The notes beneath the pieces were generated by a model. It saw only the letters and a program-made list of their open reading frames with translations, was not told the origin of the DNA and did no database searches. This document shows, piece by piece, positions 44,817-55,060 of a DNA stretch of 64,000 nt. The translations under genes were made by a program, and so were the position numbers. Within the stretch, counting starts at the first letter, position 1. The number at the start of each line of letters is the position of its first letter. This DNA is from Takashimella koratensis (taxonomy: Eukaryota; Basidiomycota; Tremellomycetes; Trichosporonales; Tetragoniomycetaceae): NCBI GenBank assembly GCA_003116875.1, contig BCKT01000004.1, positions 1,856,891 through 1,920,890 of the forward strand. The letters are read 5' to 3'.

Positions 44817-46757
44817 TCAAGGATGAACAACACTTCCACCAGAGTCGTACTTTCTAGGGTCCCCGGCCACCTCCCACTCCGGTCCCGGGAAAAAGCGCAT
44901 GGCACACGGGGTGCTTCGGTTGGCTAGGATCGTCAGCTTGGTGGTAGTTCTGCCAGCTTACCAGTGACCCATTCAATGACATGGCCTTTGGCTCGCAGCT
45001 GCTCGGCAAGCTCCTCGGTGAAGCCGTCAACTTTGGCTTGGCGGCTGTTGGATCTCTCCAGCTGCGACACATTTGGCAATATCTGGTTGTGGAGTCGCGC
45101 CGCTCGGAGAGACTCAGAAGCGGAAAGGTCGTAGTCCTTGTCATTAGCTTGATCAACCATGGGACACCTACCAGGACATTACGGGCGACCTGAGTGTTTG
45201 CCGAGATGATGGTGCTACCTCCCGCCGAGCCACCAGCGAGCACCACCCGCCCACTCGCGTCTTCGACAATGTAAGGGCAGCTCGAGCTCAACGGACGTTT
45301 GCCTCCCTCAACTGCCGGTCAGCATTTCGCGCTGTACTAAAAGAGCTTACCAAAGTTTGCCCGAGTCGGCTCGTAACCCGTGCCGTTGGCTTGCCCCTCC
45401 ACGGAAAAGTCATCCATCGAGTCGTTCAGGATGAAGCCGTACTCCGGGACCATGATACGACTTCCCCAGTTGAGGCCAATCGTGGTGGTCACCGAAACGA
45501 CCAAGCCAGTCTCATCTGTCGCCGTAATGTTGGAGGTACCGGCATCTTCTTTGATCTCCACGCTGCGTTGATCAGAACAAAGCATGGGATGCTACTCACC
45601 GAGGCGGCTTGTAGTAGTCGGGAGGGAAAGTTTGCTCATCGGAGAGCATGCTTGCACGCTGCTTCGTAGTAGCATCAGATATCCACTCTTGTTGCTTCTC
45701 GTCCAATCCAGGAACAAAGTCGGGATCTCCCAGCTGAGTTCGTTGCCCGTATGCAAGCTGTCGTCAGCATGCTTCAATGAAGTCACCTACTCGAAGAGCT
45801 TCGGTAAGACGGTGATAGTCGAGTGCAGTCCCCTGCCCTGGTGGCTGGAAATGGTTCAAAGTACCCATTGCCGAGAGCCAAATGGCTCCTGATGCGGGCG
45901 CAGGCGCGGTCCACAAGGTGTTCCCCCGGTACTTGATGCTAACGGGTGTTCTCCAAACCGGTCGGTAGTCTGGAGTTAGCTCTGCACGAGATGTGTCGTT
46001 ACTCACCTCGCAAGTCTTCCAGGGACATCAAGCCTCCTCGCTCCGTCACAATCTTAACCATGGCCTCAGCGATCTCGCCTTCGTAGAACGCCTGGGCGCC
46101 ATTCTTTGCGATTAGCTCCAGAGTTCTGGCCAGTTCCGGTCGATAGTACACATCCCCTTCCGCGAGCATTTTGCCATCCTTGAACAGGGCGTGGAACATT
46201 GGGTCGGATTCGTACCATGTCCCGGCAAGCTCTTCAGAGCCCGGTGCACACTCCATCAAGGAAAACTGAAGGTAAGCAAGATGCCGAGAATATCGACCTA
46301 CAGTTCGAAGATCACCGCCGACGGTCGCACCATCTCTAGCAAGACGGATGCTGCCTTCAAACAGGTCTCCCCACGGCAAGCGTCCGTATTTCGAATGAAG
46401 CTCTTCCAGCCCTTTCATTTGGCCTGGGACAGCGACGGCTGAACCACCCACAGCGGTCGAAGCTCCTTGCTTGTAAAACTCCATGGTGACATTTTTCTGC
46501 GGTCAGATTAGCCTTGCTTGATTACGTACAGGAGCAGTGTGTCGGAAATCCAGCGACTCGTAGTGCCCGTCAGCATGACGAATGATCGCAAAGCCTCCTC
46601 CGCCTAGGTCTGAGTGGAAGGGCGCCAAGGTGTTGACCGCAATGATCGTCGCAATGATGGCATCGACAGCATTGCCGCCCTTGAGGAGGATATCTGTTCC
46701 GATCTTGGAAGCTCGCGTCTGCTCGCTGACAACTGCGCCGGCTACAGGTTTGGACAT
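44817..46757 (-). CDS. Gamma-glutamyltransferase family protein
   Basis: Begins MSKPVAGAVVSEQTRASKIG, then LLKGGNAVDAIIAT, DLGGGGFAIIRH, the substrate-site Arg of SLDFRHTAP, VPGQMKGLEELHSKYG, and the autoprocessing site GTSNITATDETGLVVS whose Thr becomes the nucleophile of the small subunit; next SRIMVPEYGFILND and MDDFS, CPYIVED, LAGGSAGGSTI and RLHNQILPNVS. It ends DPRKYDSGGSVVHP. Without a signal peptide or anchor it may be intracellular, unlike secreted glutathione-degrading GGT. An intron of only 35 nt (45137-45171; GTAGGT donor, CTAAT branch, AAG acceptor) must be removed to keep frame. It may hydrolyse glutathione or another amide. Confidence 0.9.
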
Positions 46758-47088
46758 GGTGGTATGAATTCGGTCGAACGTTTGGTGCCGGTCACTGAGC
46801 CGCTTGGACTACTTTATCCTGGATCGTCCCGACACGCGATGCGGACTTTGCCGATGGTTCCCATTTCCGGTGCACGGTACGCGGTTCGCGGCGGGATATC
46901 CTAAGGGTGCGAGGATCAAGTCCGGTTGTCGGATTGTGCGGCGATGGCTCTGAAATTAACAATCCCTAGCCGAGGTGTCTTATCCTCCGCCAGTCATAAT
47001 ATTTGTTCCACGCTGCGCTATCAGTGTCGTCTGACTTCAAGTCTATCTTCTCGTCTCCTCCCTTCTTTACACCTCTCCCATCTCAAAC
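46758..47088. promoter_or_regulatory. Divergent promoter between GGT and dehydrogenase
   Basis: 331 nt rich in CGG/CCG triplets, including CGG-N6-CCG at 46842-46853. No coding exon. Confidence 0.5.
46842..46853. promoter_or_regulatory. CGG-N6-CCG inverted half-sites
   Basis: CGG ACTTTG CCG: an inverted repeat of the CGG triplet within ATGCGG...CCGAT, the form bound by Zn2Cys6 dimers. Placed midway between two divergent enzyme genes; function inferred. Confidence 0.35.
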
Positions 47089-48250
47089 ATGACTGTCACT
47101 TTGGATGCGAAACGCAAGGTCCTCGGCATTGGACCCGCCCAGTGTGCTCTCAAGGAGTACAAAGAGTTGTGCCAGCAATACGACGTCCATCTCATCGAGC
47201 GCGGATCTCGTGAACAGGTACGTGCTCTGAAGCTGATGTAGCTGACCTGCTAGGTGAAGGCGGCGATCGCTGAGGCTTGCGAGAAGCATGGTCCATTCGA
47301 GGCTGCTTTCCTCTTGTTCGCAAACGCGTCATATGCGCCCATGGACGAGGAGCTCATGGGGCCTTTATGGAAGAACGGCAACAACATCGGTATCCTCGCT
47401 CAGTGTGGAACTGGATACGACAACGTCCGCGTCCCCAACCTCACCAGTCACAACTGCTACTTCACCAACACCCCTGATGCTGTCACCGAGTCAACTGCCG
47501 ATTTCACCGTCTTCCTCTTCCTGGCTGTCCTCCGTGGGACTTCGTATTGCGAGATGGTGGGCCGATCGGGGCTTTGGCACAAAGGCCTGGAGCTTTCGAC
47601 TGACCCACGGGGTTTGACTTTGGGTGAGTCCTACTCTCGGTCTGTATCTGATGGCAGGTGTCTTTGGCATGGGGCGTATTGGCAAGGACTTTTGTCGCAA
47701 GGTCCGGCCTTTCGGTGTCAACATCGTATACAACACTCGAACTCAATTGCCCGCCGAGGTTGAACAAGAGTTGGGTATCCGTTACGTCTCGAAAGAGGAG
47801 TTGTTGAAGACTTCGGACGTCATCTCTTGCTTGTGCCCTGGTACACCGGAGACGTTCCACATGATTGATGAGAAGGAGTTTGCCATGATGAAAGGTGAGT
47901 CGAAGGAAGGTACTGTCCGCGCTAACAGTTAGACGGCGTCTTCTTTATCAACTCGTCGCGAGGGATGATCGTCAACACCGACGCACTTATCGCCGCTCTC
48001 AAGTCGGACAAGGTAAAGCGAGCGGGTATCGATGTCTACGAGAACGAGCCCCAGATTCCAGAGTTCTTTGTCAACAACCCCAAGGTCACTGCCACTCCTC
48101 GTAAGCGAAGACGGGCGAGCTTTACTGACTTTAGACGTCGCTGCATACACCACAGGCACGATTTTCCGTGGCGAGAGAGACGCCTTCAACAACGTCCGCT
48201 CGTTCCTCGAGACTGGCAAGCCTGTCACTCCTATCAACGGACCTTTCTAG
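47089..48250 (+). CDS. D-isomer-specific 2-hydroxyacid dehydrogenase
   Basis: Five exons (47089-47217, 47254-47623, 47658-47894, 47933-48100, 48135-48250) join in frame to 339 residues. Motifs: ILAQCGTGYDNVRV, ADFTVFLFLAVLRG, LGVFGMGRIGKDF (Rossmann GxGxxG), NTRTQLP where a small polar residue follows the beta-2 strand, LCPGTPETFHMID, FFINSSRGMIVNTDAL (catalytic Arg), GIDVYENEP (catalytic Glu) and PHVAAYTTGT (catalytic His). All three catalytic residues are present. Fungal relatives reduce glyoxylate or hydroxypyruvate with NADPH. This fits a path in which the neighbouring aldolase makes a 2-oxo acid (inference). Confidence 0.9.
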
Positions 48251-48425
48251 ATTATTTTGTATGCCATGTATTCTGTATGATCGTGTGCACTTGAGTGATG
48301 CCCTTGGCTGCTGTGCGAACTTCTCGAGCTCGGGTGAAGGACAAGTAGGAAATGGCCATCAGAGCAACACGGCAATTGTGCGTTGAGATGACACAAATCC
48401 AGATGCATAGATGTACAGGGACTAT

Positions 48426-49693
48426 CTAGTAAATGCTCCACTCGCCGCCAGAGTAGCCCTGGAGACCCTCCCAGGTGTCAATGGGATCGCGTCCGGCGAG
48501 GGCGCCGCCACCGGTTCGGCCCTTGTAGAAGCCAAGGAGTCGGAGAACCTCGGGAGGCATCTTCTTGAACTCCTCCGGCTTGCAGGCGAGAGCAGTGATC
48601 TCACCCTGTCGGAAGTTGTCCGAGCAAGCGAAAAGCCCGTAGATCGTGCGGAAAGCATCGGGGTGGCTTGGGTCCATGACATTTGCGCCCTTCGACTATC
48701 AACACTCGCATACTCTGGTCCAAACTCACCGCTCCGTGGAAGATGCTGCTCAACCAAATGGCCATGTCACCCTTCTTCATGGAAACGGCAACGCAGTCCT
48801 CTTGCTTTGGCGCGCGCTCCTGAGGCCACAAGTGCGAGCCCGGTGCAACATGTGTACCACCGTTCTCGGGGGTGACGTCGGTCCCGGCGACAAAAGTCGA
48901 AACGCCGTTCACCCAGCTCTCGGGGCCATAGCGTTGGATCGCGGTGGAGTTGATGTCGCTGTCATTAGTAATTAGGTTGGGCAGAGGAAGGCTCACCGGT
49001 GGAGAACTTGGCAGTTGGCGCCAGGCCCGACTTTGTAGCCGATGGAGGTGTGGAGCCAGTCTACGAGCCATCAGCAGATATCGTGGCTGTTGAGGAAAGC
49101 AAACTCACATCCGCTCTTTCGGGTGACCTTCTCCTCACCAAGCCACTGCGCAACATCAGCAAGTCGTTCAACGTGACAATGCATGGATACTCACATCCCA
49201 CATTTCTGGTCATGTCAGCTTCGTGTTCATTATATCGACAGTCATGAGAACTCACCATGTGCCAAGAACTCCTCCATGACTAGTCGTCAGTGGGATCTAC
49301 CGAGGGGGACCTACTTTGGTGCCAGAGCTTGCGCTGGAGACTACGATGTCAGCGCTTGCATTGTAGGAATGCTCACATTTTAGACAGCTCCTCGGGGCAA
49401 GATCCAATCAAATCGTATGCGGCGGTGGTGTGAGACGCCCGGAAGCCCTTGAAAAAGCTATCCTTGTCCCGCCCAGCGGTCTCAGCCTTCTCGAAGTGTG
49501 CCTTGGCTTTGTGATTGAGCTGATCGACCTCCTCCTCGGTGCACTGGAGGGTCAGCAACGCAAGCTGATCAATAGCTCAACTTACGTAGCCAGTGAGCAC
49601 GATGACACCATCTCGGTGGAGGATTTCAAGGATTTCCTTGATGTCGGTCGTGTGAGGAACAGCTTGGACGGAAGGACCGGAGGTGGCAGTCAT
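48426..49693 (-). CDS. Phytanoyl-CoA dioxygenase (PhyH) family protein
   Basis: About nine exons. N-terminus MTATSGPSVQAVPHTTDIK, then EILEILHRDGVIVLTGY, FFKGFRASHTTAAYDLIG and KVTRKSGYWLHTSIGYKVG. Iron ligands are QVLHRDINSTAI (HxD) and WLSSIFHGAGANV (distal His); STFVAGTDVTPENGGTHVAPGSHLW is the usual middle block, followed by FACSDNFRQGEI. It ends GYSGGEWSIY. Such enzymes use 2-oxoglutarate and O2 to hydroxylate a small molecule. Divergent from the Dal5-like permease over a 510-nt promoter, suggesting a shared substrate. Confidence 0.88.
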
Positions 49694-50203
49694 GGCGGGC
49701 AATAATGTCGATGAGTGGAGGACGTAGATGAAATTTACAACACAGGTCATAAGCGGTCGTCCGAGTCTTATCACAGCCTGTCAACGCTCGTCAGGAGACC
49801 ACGCGCGCGCGAGAAAGCCCGGTTCCCGCAGATCGGAGCGGTGGCAACAAAGGCGCCGCCGATCGGACTTGGTTGTTTTCGGTCGGAGGGGAATGAGCCA
49901 ATTAGAATTGAGTCAGCTGACACCTTATCTCTATTCTGCGTGTTTGGGTCTGGGGTCGAGACTTGGGCCGAGACAGGACCCTGGCTCCCCGCCTTTCCGT
50001 AGGCCGGAGTTGGTGAAATTCTTGGACGGAGTTGAAGCAATTTACCATTTCTGACCAACAACAAGCCAGAAACTCAACAGAACACGAACAGCGACCGATA
50101 AGGATTCCATACATATACTTTTCACCTCGAGGGTCAACGCGGTCTCAACTGTCCACTCAGGAACCCCCCTTTNCCCCCCTTCCCCCTCGTTTATCCTACC
50201 GCC
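49694..50203. promoter_or_regulatory. Divergent promoter of dioxygenase and permease
   Basis: 510 nt with several CGG triplets (for example two GATCGGA copies near 49830-49865) and a C/T-rich leader before the ATG at 50204, which contains the only ambiguous base (N at 50173). No coding exon. Confidence 0.5.
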
Positions 50204-51888
50204 ATGAGTGTCGAGGAAGCGAAGATCGAAACCGGCAGCGACAAGTACGGCGACCTCAACACGAAGATCGCCGAGGTCGCCGATGAGCAGACTGAGCGCC
50301 AGGCCCACATTGGTCTCGACCAGGAGCTCACTGAGGAGGAGAAACGGATCGAGTCTGCATTCCTGCGCAAGATTGACTGGCACATCATGCCTTTGCTTTT
50401 GATCACCTACGGCTTCCAGGTGGGTTCCATCTATTTTGGAACATGGACTGACTCGGCTTAGTACGCCGACAAGATCTCCCTGTCCTCCGGTGTCGCGTTC
50501 GACTTGACCGCCAACGCCAAGCTCGTCGGTAACGACTTTGCATGGCTTTCGACCGGCTTCTACATTGCCTACCTTGTCTTCGAATTCCCCTTCAACTGGG
50601 CCATGCAGAAATACCCTCTCGACAAGGTTCTCGCCTACGCCGTTCTCGGTTGGGGTGTCTGCGTCCTCTGCATGGCTGCCTGCACCAACTTCACCCAGCT
50701 CATGGCGGTCCGCACGATTTTGGGCATTTTGGAGGCACCTGTGTCCCCTGGCTTCCTCATCATCATTAGCGCTTGGTACAAGAAGGAGGAAGTGCTCGCT
50801 CGCTCCATGGCGTTCTTCGGCATGAACAGTTTCTTCTCCCTGTTCATTCTCATGATCAACTACGCCGTCGGCAAGGCCGCCTCCGGAGGCCCCATCGCTT
50901 CGTGGAAGGCTATCAACTGTAAGGTTTTAATACTGTGAACAGTGCTAACCGTAGTGTTCCTCGGTGCCCTCTCCTTTGTTTGGGGTATCATCCTCATCAT
51001 CACCCTTTGCACCCCAAAGAACGCTCGATGGCTCTCGGAGGAGGAGCGCGTCTACGCCCATGCTCGCTTGGTTCGTAACCGCACAGGTGAATCAACTTCG
51101 GGTATCGCATTCAAGTGGAACCAGTTCCGCGAGGCGTTCATCGACCCCAACACTTGGTTCCTGTGCTTCTTCACCTTCATCACCATGGCCGCCTCGGGTG
51201 GTTTCTCGACCTTTTCCACTCTCATCCTCAAGTCGTTCGGTTTGACCACTGAGCAGACCATCTCGTACCAGCTCCCGTGGTACGGATGGATGTTTACCGC
51301 CACCGTTGTTATCGCTTGGATCGTCAACAAGTACCCGAACAAGAACCTCAACCTCATCATCACTCTCGTTTTCTTCATCCCCCCCATCATCGGCATCTTC
51401 CTCGAAGGTCTTCTGCCCAACACGATGCCCTGGGGCCGTCTCGTTGGCTTCTGGATTACCGGCTGCTACACTGCCCCGTGCTACCTCCTCTGGTCGCAAG
51501 TCAGTTTGAACGTCGCCGGCCGTACCAAGAAGTCGACTGTTCAGTCTCTCAACTTCGTTTTCTGGTGCCTCGGCTTCGTCATTGGCCCCCAGACTTTCCA
51601 GGCTAGCACTGCGCCCCAGTACAGGCCGGGACTCTACTTCTGCTGCGCCTGCTTCGTTGTCGCCGAGTTTGTTCTCATCTTCTGGCTCTTCTGGGTCAGG
51701 TGGGAGAACAACCGTCGTGACAAGCGAGCCGAGAAGGCGGGAATCACCGAGCAGCAGGCTGCTCTTGAGGGTATGCTCTTCGGTCTCCAGGACTTGACTG
51801 ATCGCGAGGTAAGTGGCTATTGGACGATTGCGAGAGCTGTTGGGCTGACTATTGTGCACAGAACCCTCACTTCCGTTACCGCTACTAA
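50204..51888 (+). CDS. MFS anion:cation symporter, Dal5/TNA1-like
   Basis: Four exons (50204-50419, 50462-50918, 50955-51808, 51862-51888) join in frame to 517 residues. The Dal5 family is shown by RKIDWHIMPLLLITYGFQYADKIS-type start (Arg/Asp before the first segment), LSTGFYIAYLVFEFPFNW, RTILGILEAPVSPGFLI and SAWYKKEEVLARSM, with the short final exon NPHFRYRY. These carriers import organic anions such as allantoate, nicotinate or dipeptides across the plasma membrane. Twelve segments; charged N- and C-termini in the cytosol. Divergent from the PhyH-type dioxygenase. Confidence 0.92.
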
Positions 51889-52133
51889 GTGGCACTCCTT
51901 GGCTGGAGGATCGTGGAATAGTACTAGGTGTGACTTGGCGCAGCAGAACTTGCAGGGACGCTGAGGTTGTAGACCATGAGGATACCGACGTTCAACATAG
52001 TATGATCGTTGTACATGGATCAATGAGGAGAAGCTTTGTTTGTGAAGGGGAAGAGGTGATGGTGAACATTTAGAATGCATTTTTTGCGACTCAACAGGGT
52101 GTGTGCGACGACCAAACGGTGGGAGAATCAGAT

Positions 52134-52141
52134 CACGTGAC
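52134..52141. promoter_or_regulatory. CACGTGAC box
   Basis: Within GATCACGTGACC, again the RTCACGTGAY type seen in two other promoters of this window. Confidence 0.4.
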
Positions 52142-52203
52142 CTGAGTTGGGTGTGAGTAGTGCTGGGTATGCAATGGGGTAGTGAGCCCCAGAGGGAGGT
52201 AAA

Positions 52204-52247
52204 ATGGAAGAGGAAGAGGAGGAGGGAGGAGGAGGAGGAGGAGGAGG
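52204..52247. repeat. AGG/GGA polypurine repeat
   Basis: More than forty bases of almost pure purine, mainly GGA triplets. Confidence 0.85.
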
Positions 52248-52322
52248 TGAGTGAGGGCTAGTGGGAGGGAGCGATGGGAGAGGAGGGATGCATGAGCAAA
52301 TGTACATACAGAAGGCGAAAGA

Positions 52323-52341
52323 GGGGGGGGGGGGGGGGGGG
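52323..52341. repeat. 19-nt poly-G homopolymer
   Basis: Nineteen consecutive G, about 115 nt before the regulator start. Confidence 0.95.
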
Positions 52342-52457
52342 AGGACAAAGGGGTTAGCCCTCGTGCCGACGTTATTTGCCGACCAGCGCTTACCTCGTTG
52401 TTTTCATCTCTCATCTACATCTCCCACCACTCCCCCCACTCCCCCCCAGCTATCCCC

Positions 52458-54511
52458 ATGCTCCCCCTCCCTCACTCTTCCCCCTCCTCCCCACCAGACA
52501 CACCCGATGGTCGCAAACGCAAACGCAGCCGCACTGGATGTTTTGCATGTCGCCGCCGCAAAGTAGGTAGCGACTGCAACTTCTCCATACCCATCCATGC
52601 TGATCTCTTTCTTGCCTTGACAGAAAGCCTGCGACGGCTCACGGCCTGCGTGCGGCTCATGGTGAGTCATCCAGCATGACAGCATCCTTGAAGCATAGCT
52701 GAGACACGAAAACCACAGCATGCGCCTTGCCAGCACTTGCATCTACCCGGCTCTCCAAGTAAACGCTCACGGTGACCTCATCGCTCGGCCTCAACCCAAT
52801 GGCCGTGGGAACCGCCCCAGTAAGCGCGAGCCTCCTCCATCATAGCTACATCGTCAAGATGCGTCATCATTCAAACTGATCAGTGACAGGACGGACACCG
52901 GAACCGGAACCGCTGAGCGCTCTCTCCTCACATCCCTCGGTACCAGATTACTCATCTAAACTCGATCCCTCATCCTCGACCATCCCGACCGCAAGTCCCG
53001 CTCTCGGCGACGATTCCGATGCGATCCTCCACAACTTTCTATCGAGTCTGGAGCTCACAGCGAGTGATGTCGACTGGACGTTCCTCTTGCCGGCTCTGGA
53101 GACCATTGGCAATGAGGAAGAGAGCAGTGAGTTCACTAAATGATCGCGGCTAACGAGTCGCAGCAGGTGCCATAGGTGCCGTGAACCCCTTTGCCCATCC
53201 GGTAGATCAGCCAACACATATTGCCAATGCTCAAGTCACGGCCGCCAACGTGTTGGATCATCTCCCTGTCGTTCTCGATGTAAGTGGTATGGCTGTGCCT
53301 CAGCTTACATTGTAGTATTTTATCAACTCCTTCGCGCCCGTGCTATCCGTGCTTGATCCCGGCCATAACCCATTCATCTCTTTCCTAATGCCGGTCGTTA
53401 ACCGGTCACCTCTGGTTCTCTGTGCGCTCGTCGCTTGGGCTGCTACACATCGTAGCCAAGCCGGGTACCACTACGAAGAAGTGGCTCGCGTGACGACAGA
53501 GACGGTGGAAGCCCAACTCAGCGACCACCTCGTTCCCGAACGGTCTCTCGACAGTCGTGAAGAATACATGTGGGCGTTCCTCATGCTCGGCGCACTAGAC
53601 GTAGGTCACTAGCTCGGCGCTCCCTAACTTGTCCAGATTTGTCGCGGGGAAGAGCGCAAATGGTTCCACCGTCTTCCTGGCATTAGAAATCTTCTTCGAG
53701 GCGTCGCACAGGAGATCAACATACTCCAGTCTCCTGTTTGGTTATCCCTCGCCAGAAACTGCGCATATCACGATATCCTCTGCTGTTTGGCAACCAATCG
53801 TCCTACTTTTGTCCCACTTGATCTCTACGACAAGGTTTTGATTGTAAACTCGGAGGAGCTGGACGACTACCTCGGGGCATCCATGCCCGTGTTCAGTGTA
53901 CGTACAGTTCAGCACGCCGCGCTCACCATAGATTATCATGCGCATTTCTTTGTTAGCCTCGCAGGTCGCTTCGACAAAGCCTTCACTGCAGAACTATCAA
54001 AAGTTGATCGCACAGCACGAAGCACTGAAACGAGACATCCATAACCTCGATACGCCGCTGCTCCCACCGCCCCATTTGGTCATCGCATTCCAAACATATC
54101 GCTTCGCCGCCGAACTTTACCTTCGCCAATCAGTCCTTCATGCGACCTCGACGGATCTACACTCGCAGATGCTGGCGTTGCAGATCATGAGACACATTCG
54201 CCAAAACCTCGGGACCACAGCCGAGAGTCAGCTACTGTTTCCTTTGTTTATCGCGGGAGTCAACATTACGGATGACAGCGGACGAGAAGGCGTCATGGGT
54301 GTGTTTGACAAGTTCGCTTCTCGAGTAGGTTACAAGAACATCGAGAATGTCCGGCGATTATTACTCGACGTGTGGAAGCTGGACGACAAGGGACATCGGT
54401 TTGTGGACTGGAGACAGCTTGCCGATGAGGTAAGCAAGCTTTGGATGTACTCATGCGAGCTTATAGAGGCTGATCAATTGACAGAAAGATTATACAATCT
54501 CGTTTGCTTGA
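52458..54511 (+). CDS. Zn2Cys6 transcription factor (Fungal_trans_2 type)
   Basis: The first three exons join to GRKRKRSRTGCFACRRRKKA, then CDGSRPACGSCMRLASTC: a complete Zn2Cys6 cluster preceded by a basic segment. Later exons encode an acidic Ser-rich linker, then helices of the Fungal_trans_2/DUF3468 kind (YFINSFAPVLSVLDPGHNPF, PLVLCALVAWAATHRSQ, GIRNLLRGVAQEINILQSP, TYRFAAELYLRQSVLH, MGVFDKFASRVGYKNIENVR) and the closing VDWRQLADEKDYTISFA. The last intron brings the stop at 54511. Probable regulator of the adjoining metabolic genes (inference). Confidence 0.85.
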
Positions 54512-55060
54512 GCCAAGACGAACCTTGTCTGGTCGTTGGTGTAAGCGGATATGCTCCAAGTATGAGGTTATCGTCACTCGGTACTTTAGGCAATGTTGTA
54601 GGACACTCTATGAGTCTGTCTCGATGCTGTATTGACGCACGCTCGCCGAGTCAATCTCGAGACATCCGAAGGTTTCATTCAGGACGGTTTCCTGTCGAGG
54701 ATGTTAGGGAAGATTCTGCTTGTCCCACGAGGTCTCTGTATACATCGACTAGCTTCACAGTCACGAGGTCCCACACCAGTTTCGCGTGGTTGGTTAATCG
54801 CGCAAGGCTCCCTGTCATCCACCTTTGTCGTCATTTCCTTCAAACTCCTAGCATGCTAGAGGTCCAATCTGCAGTTCTTTCTCCCGCCAGCTACAACACT
54901 GTTGTCATTGGATCCCTCCAACAAACGGAATGTCTTCATTTTCAAGCTCAGAGGTCTGTTGAAAAATGAGCGTCAACCCTTCGGATCGCCTCTCTAAACA
55001 TTTCAAATCTTTTCATCAATTCTCTCTAGACATTCATACGGATGAGACGTCAGATCCCTT
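54512..55060. other. Convergent intergenic region
   Basis: 549 nt between the stops of the regulator and the oxidoreductase. Longer than expected for two 3' UTRs, but no conserved exon or repeat seen. Confidence 0.5.

Larger units (their letters stand above)
51889..52457. other. Intergenic with purine repeats and a 19-nt poly-G
   Basis: 569 nt between plus-strand genes. Contains CACGTGAC at 52134-52141, an AGG-rich tract (about 52204-52247), a 19-nt poly-G (52323-52341) and a C/T-rich leader before the ATG at 52458. Confidence 0.6.

Noticed and set aside
45120..45200. Apparent frameshift in the gamma-glutamyltransferase
   Set aside because: A 35-nt segment with donor, branch point and acceptor explains it and restores the expected spacing.
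50173..50173. Single ambiguous base N
   Set aside because: Sits in a C-rich tract of the leader, outside any coding exon; a base-calling problem, not biology.
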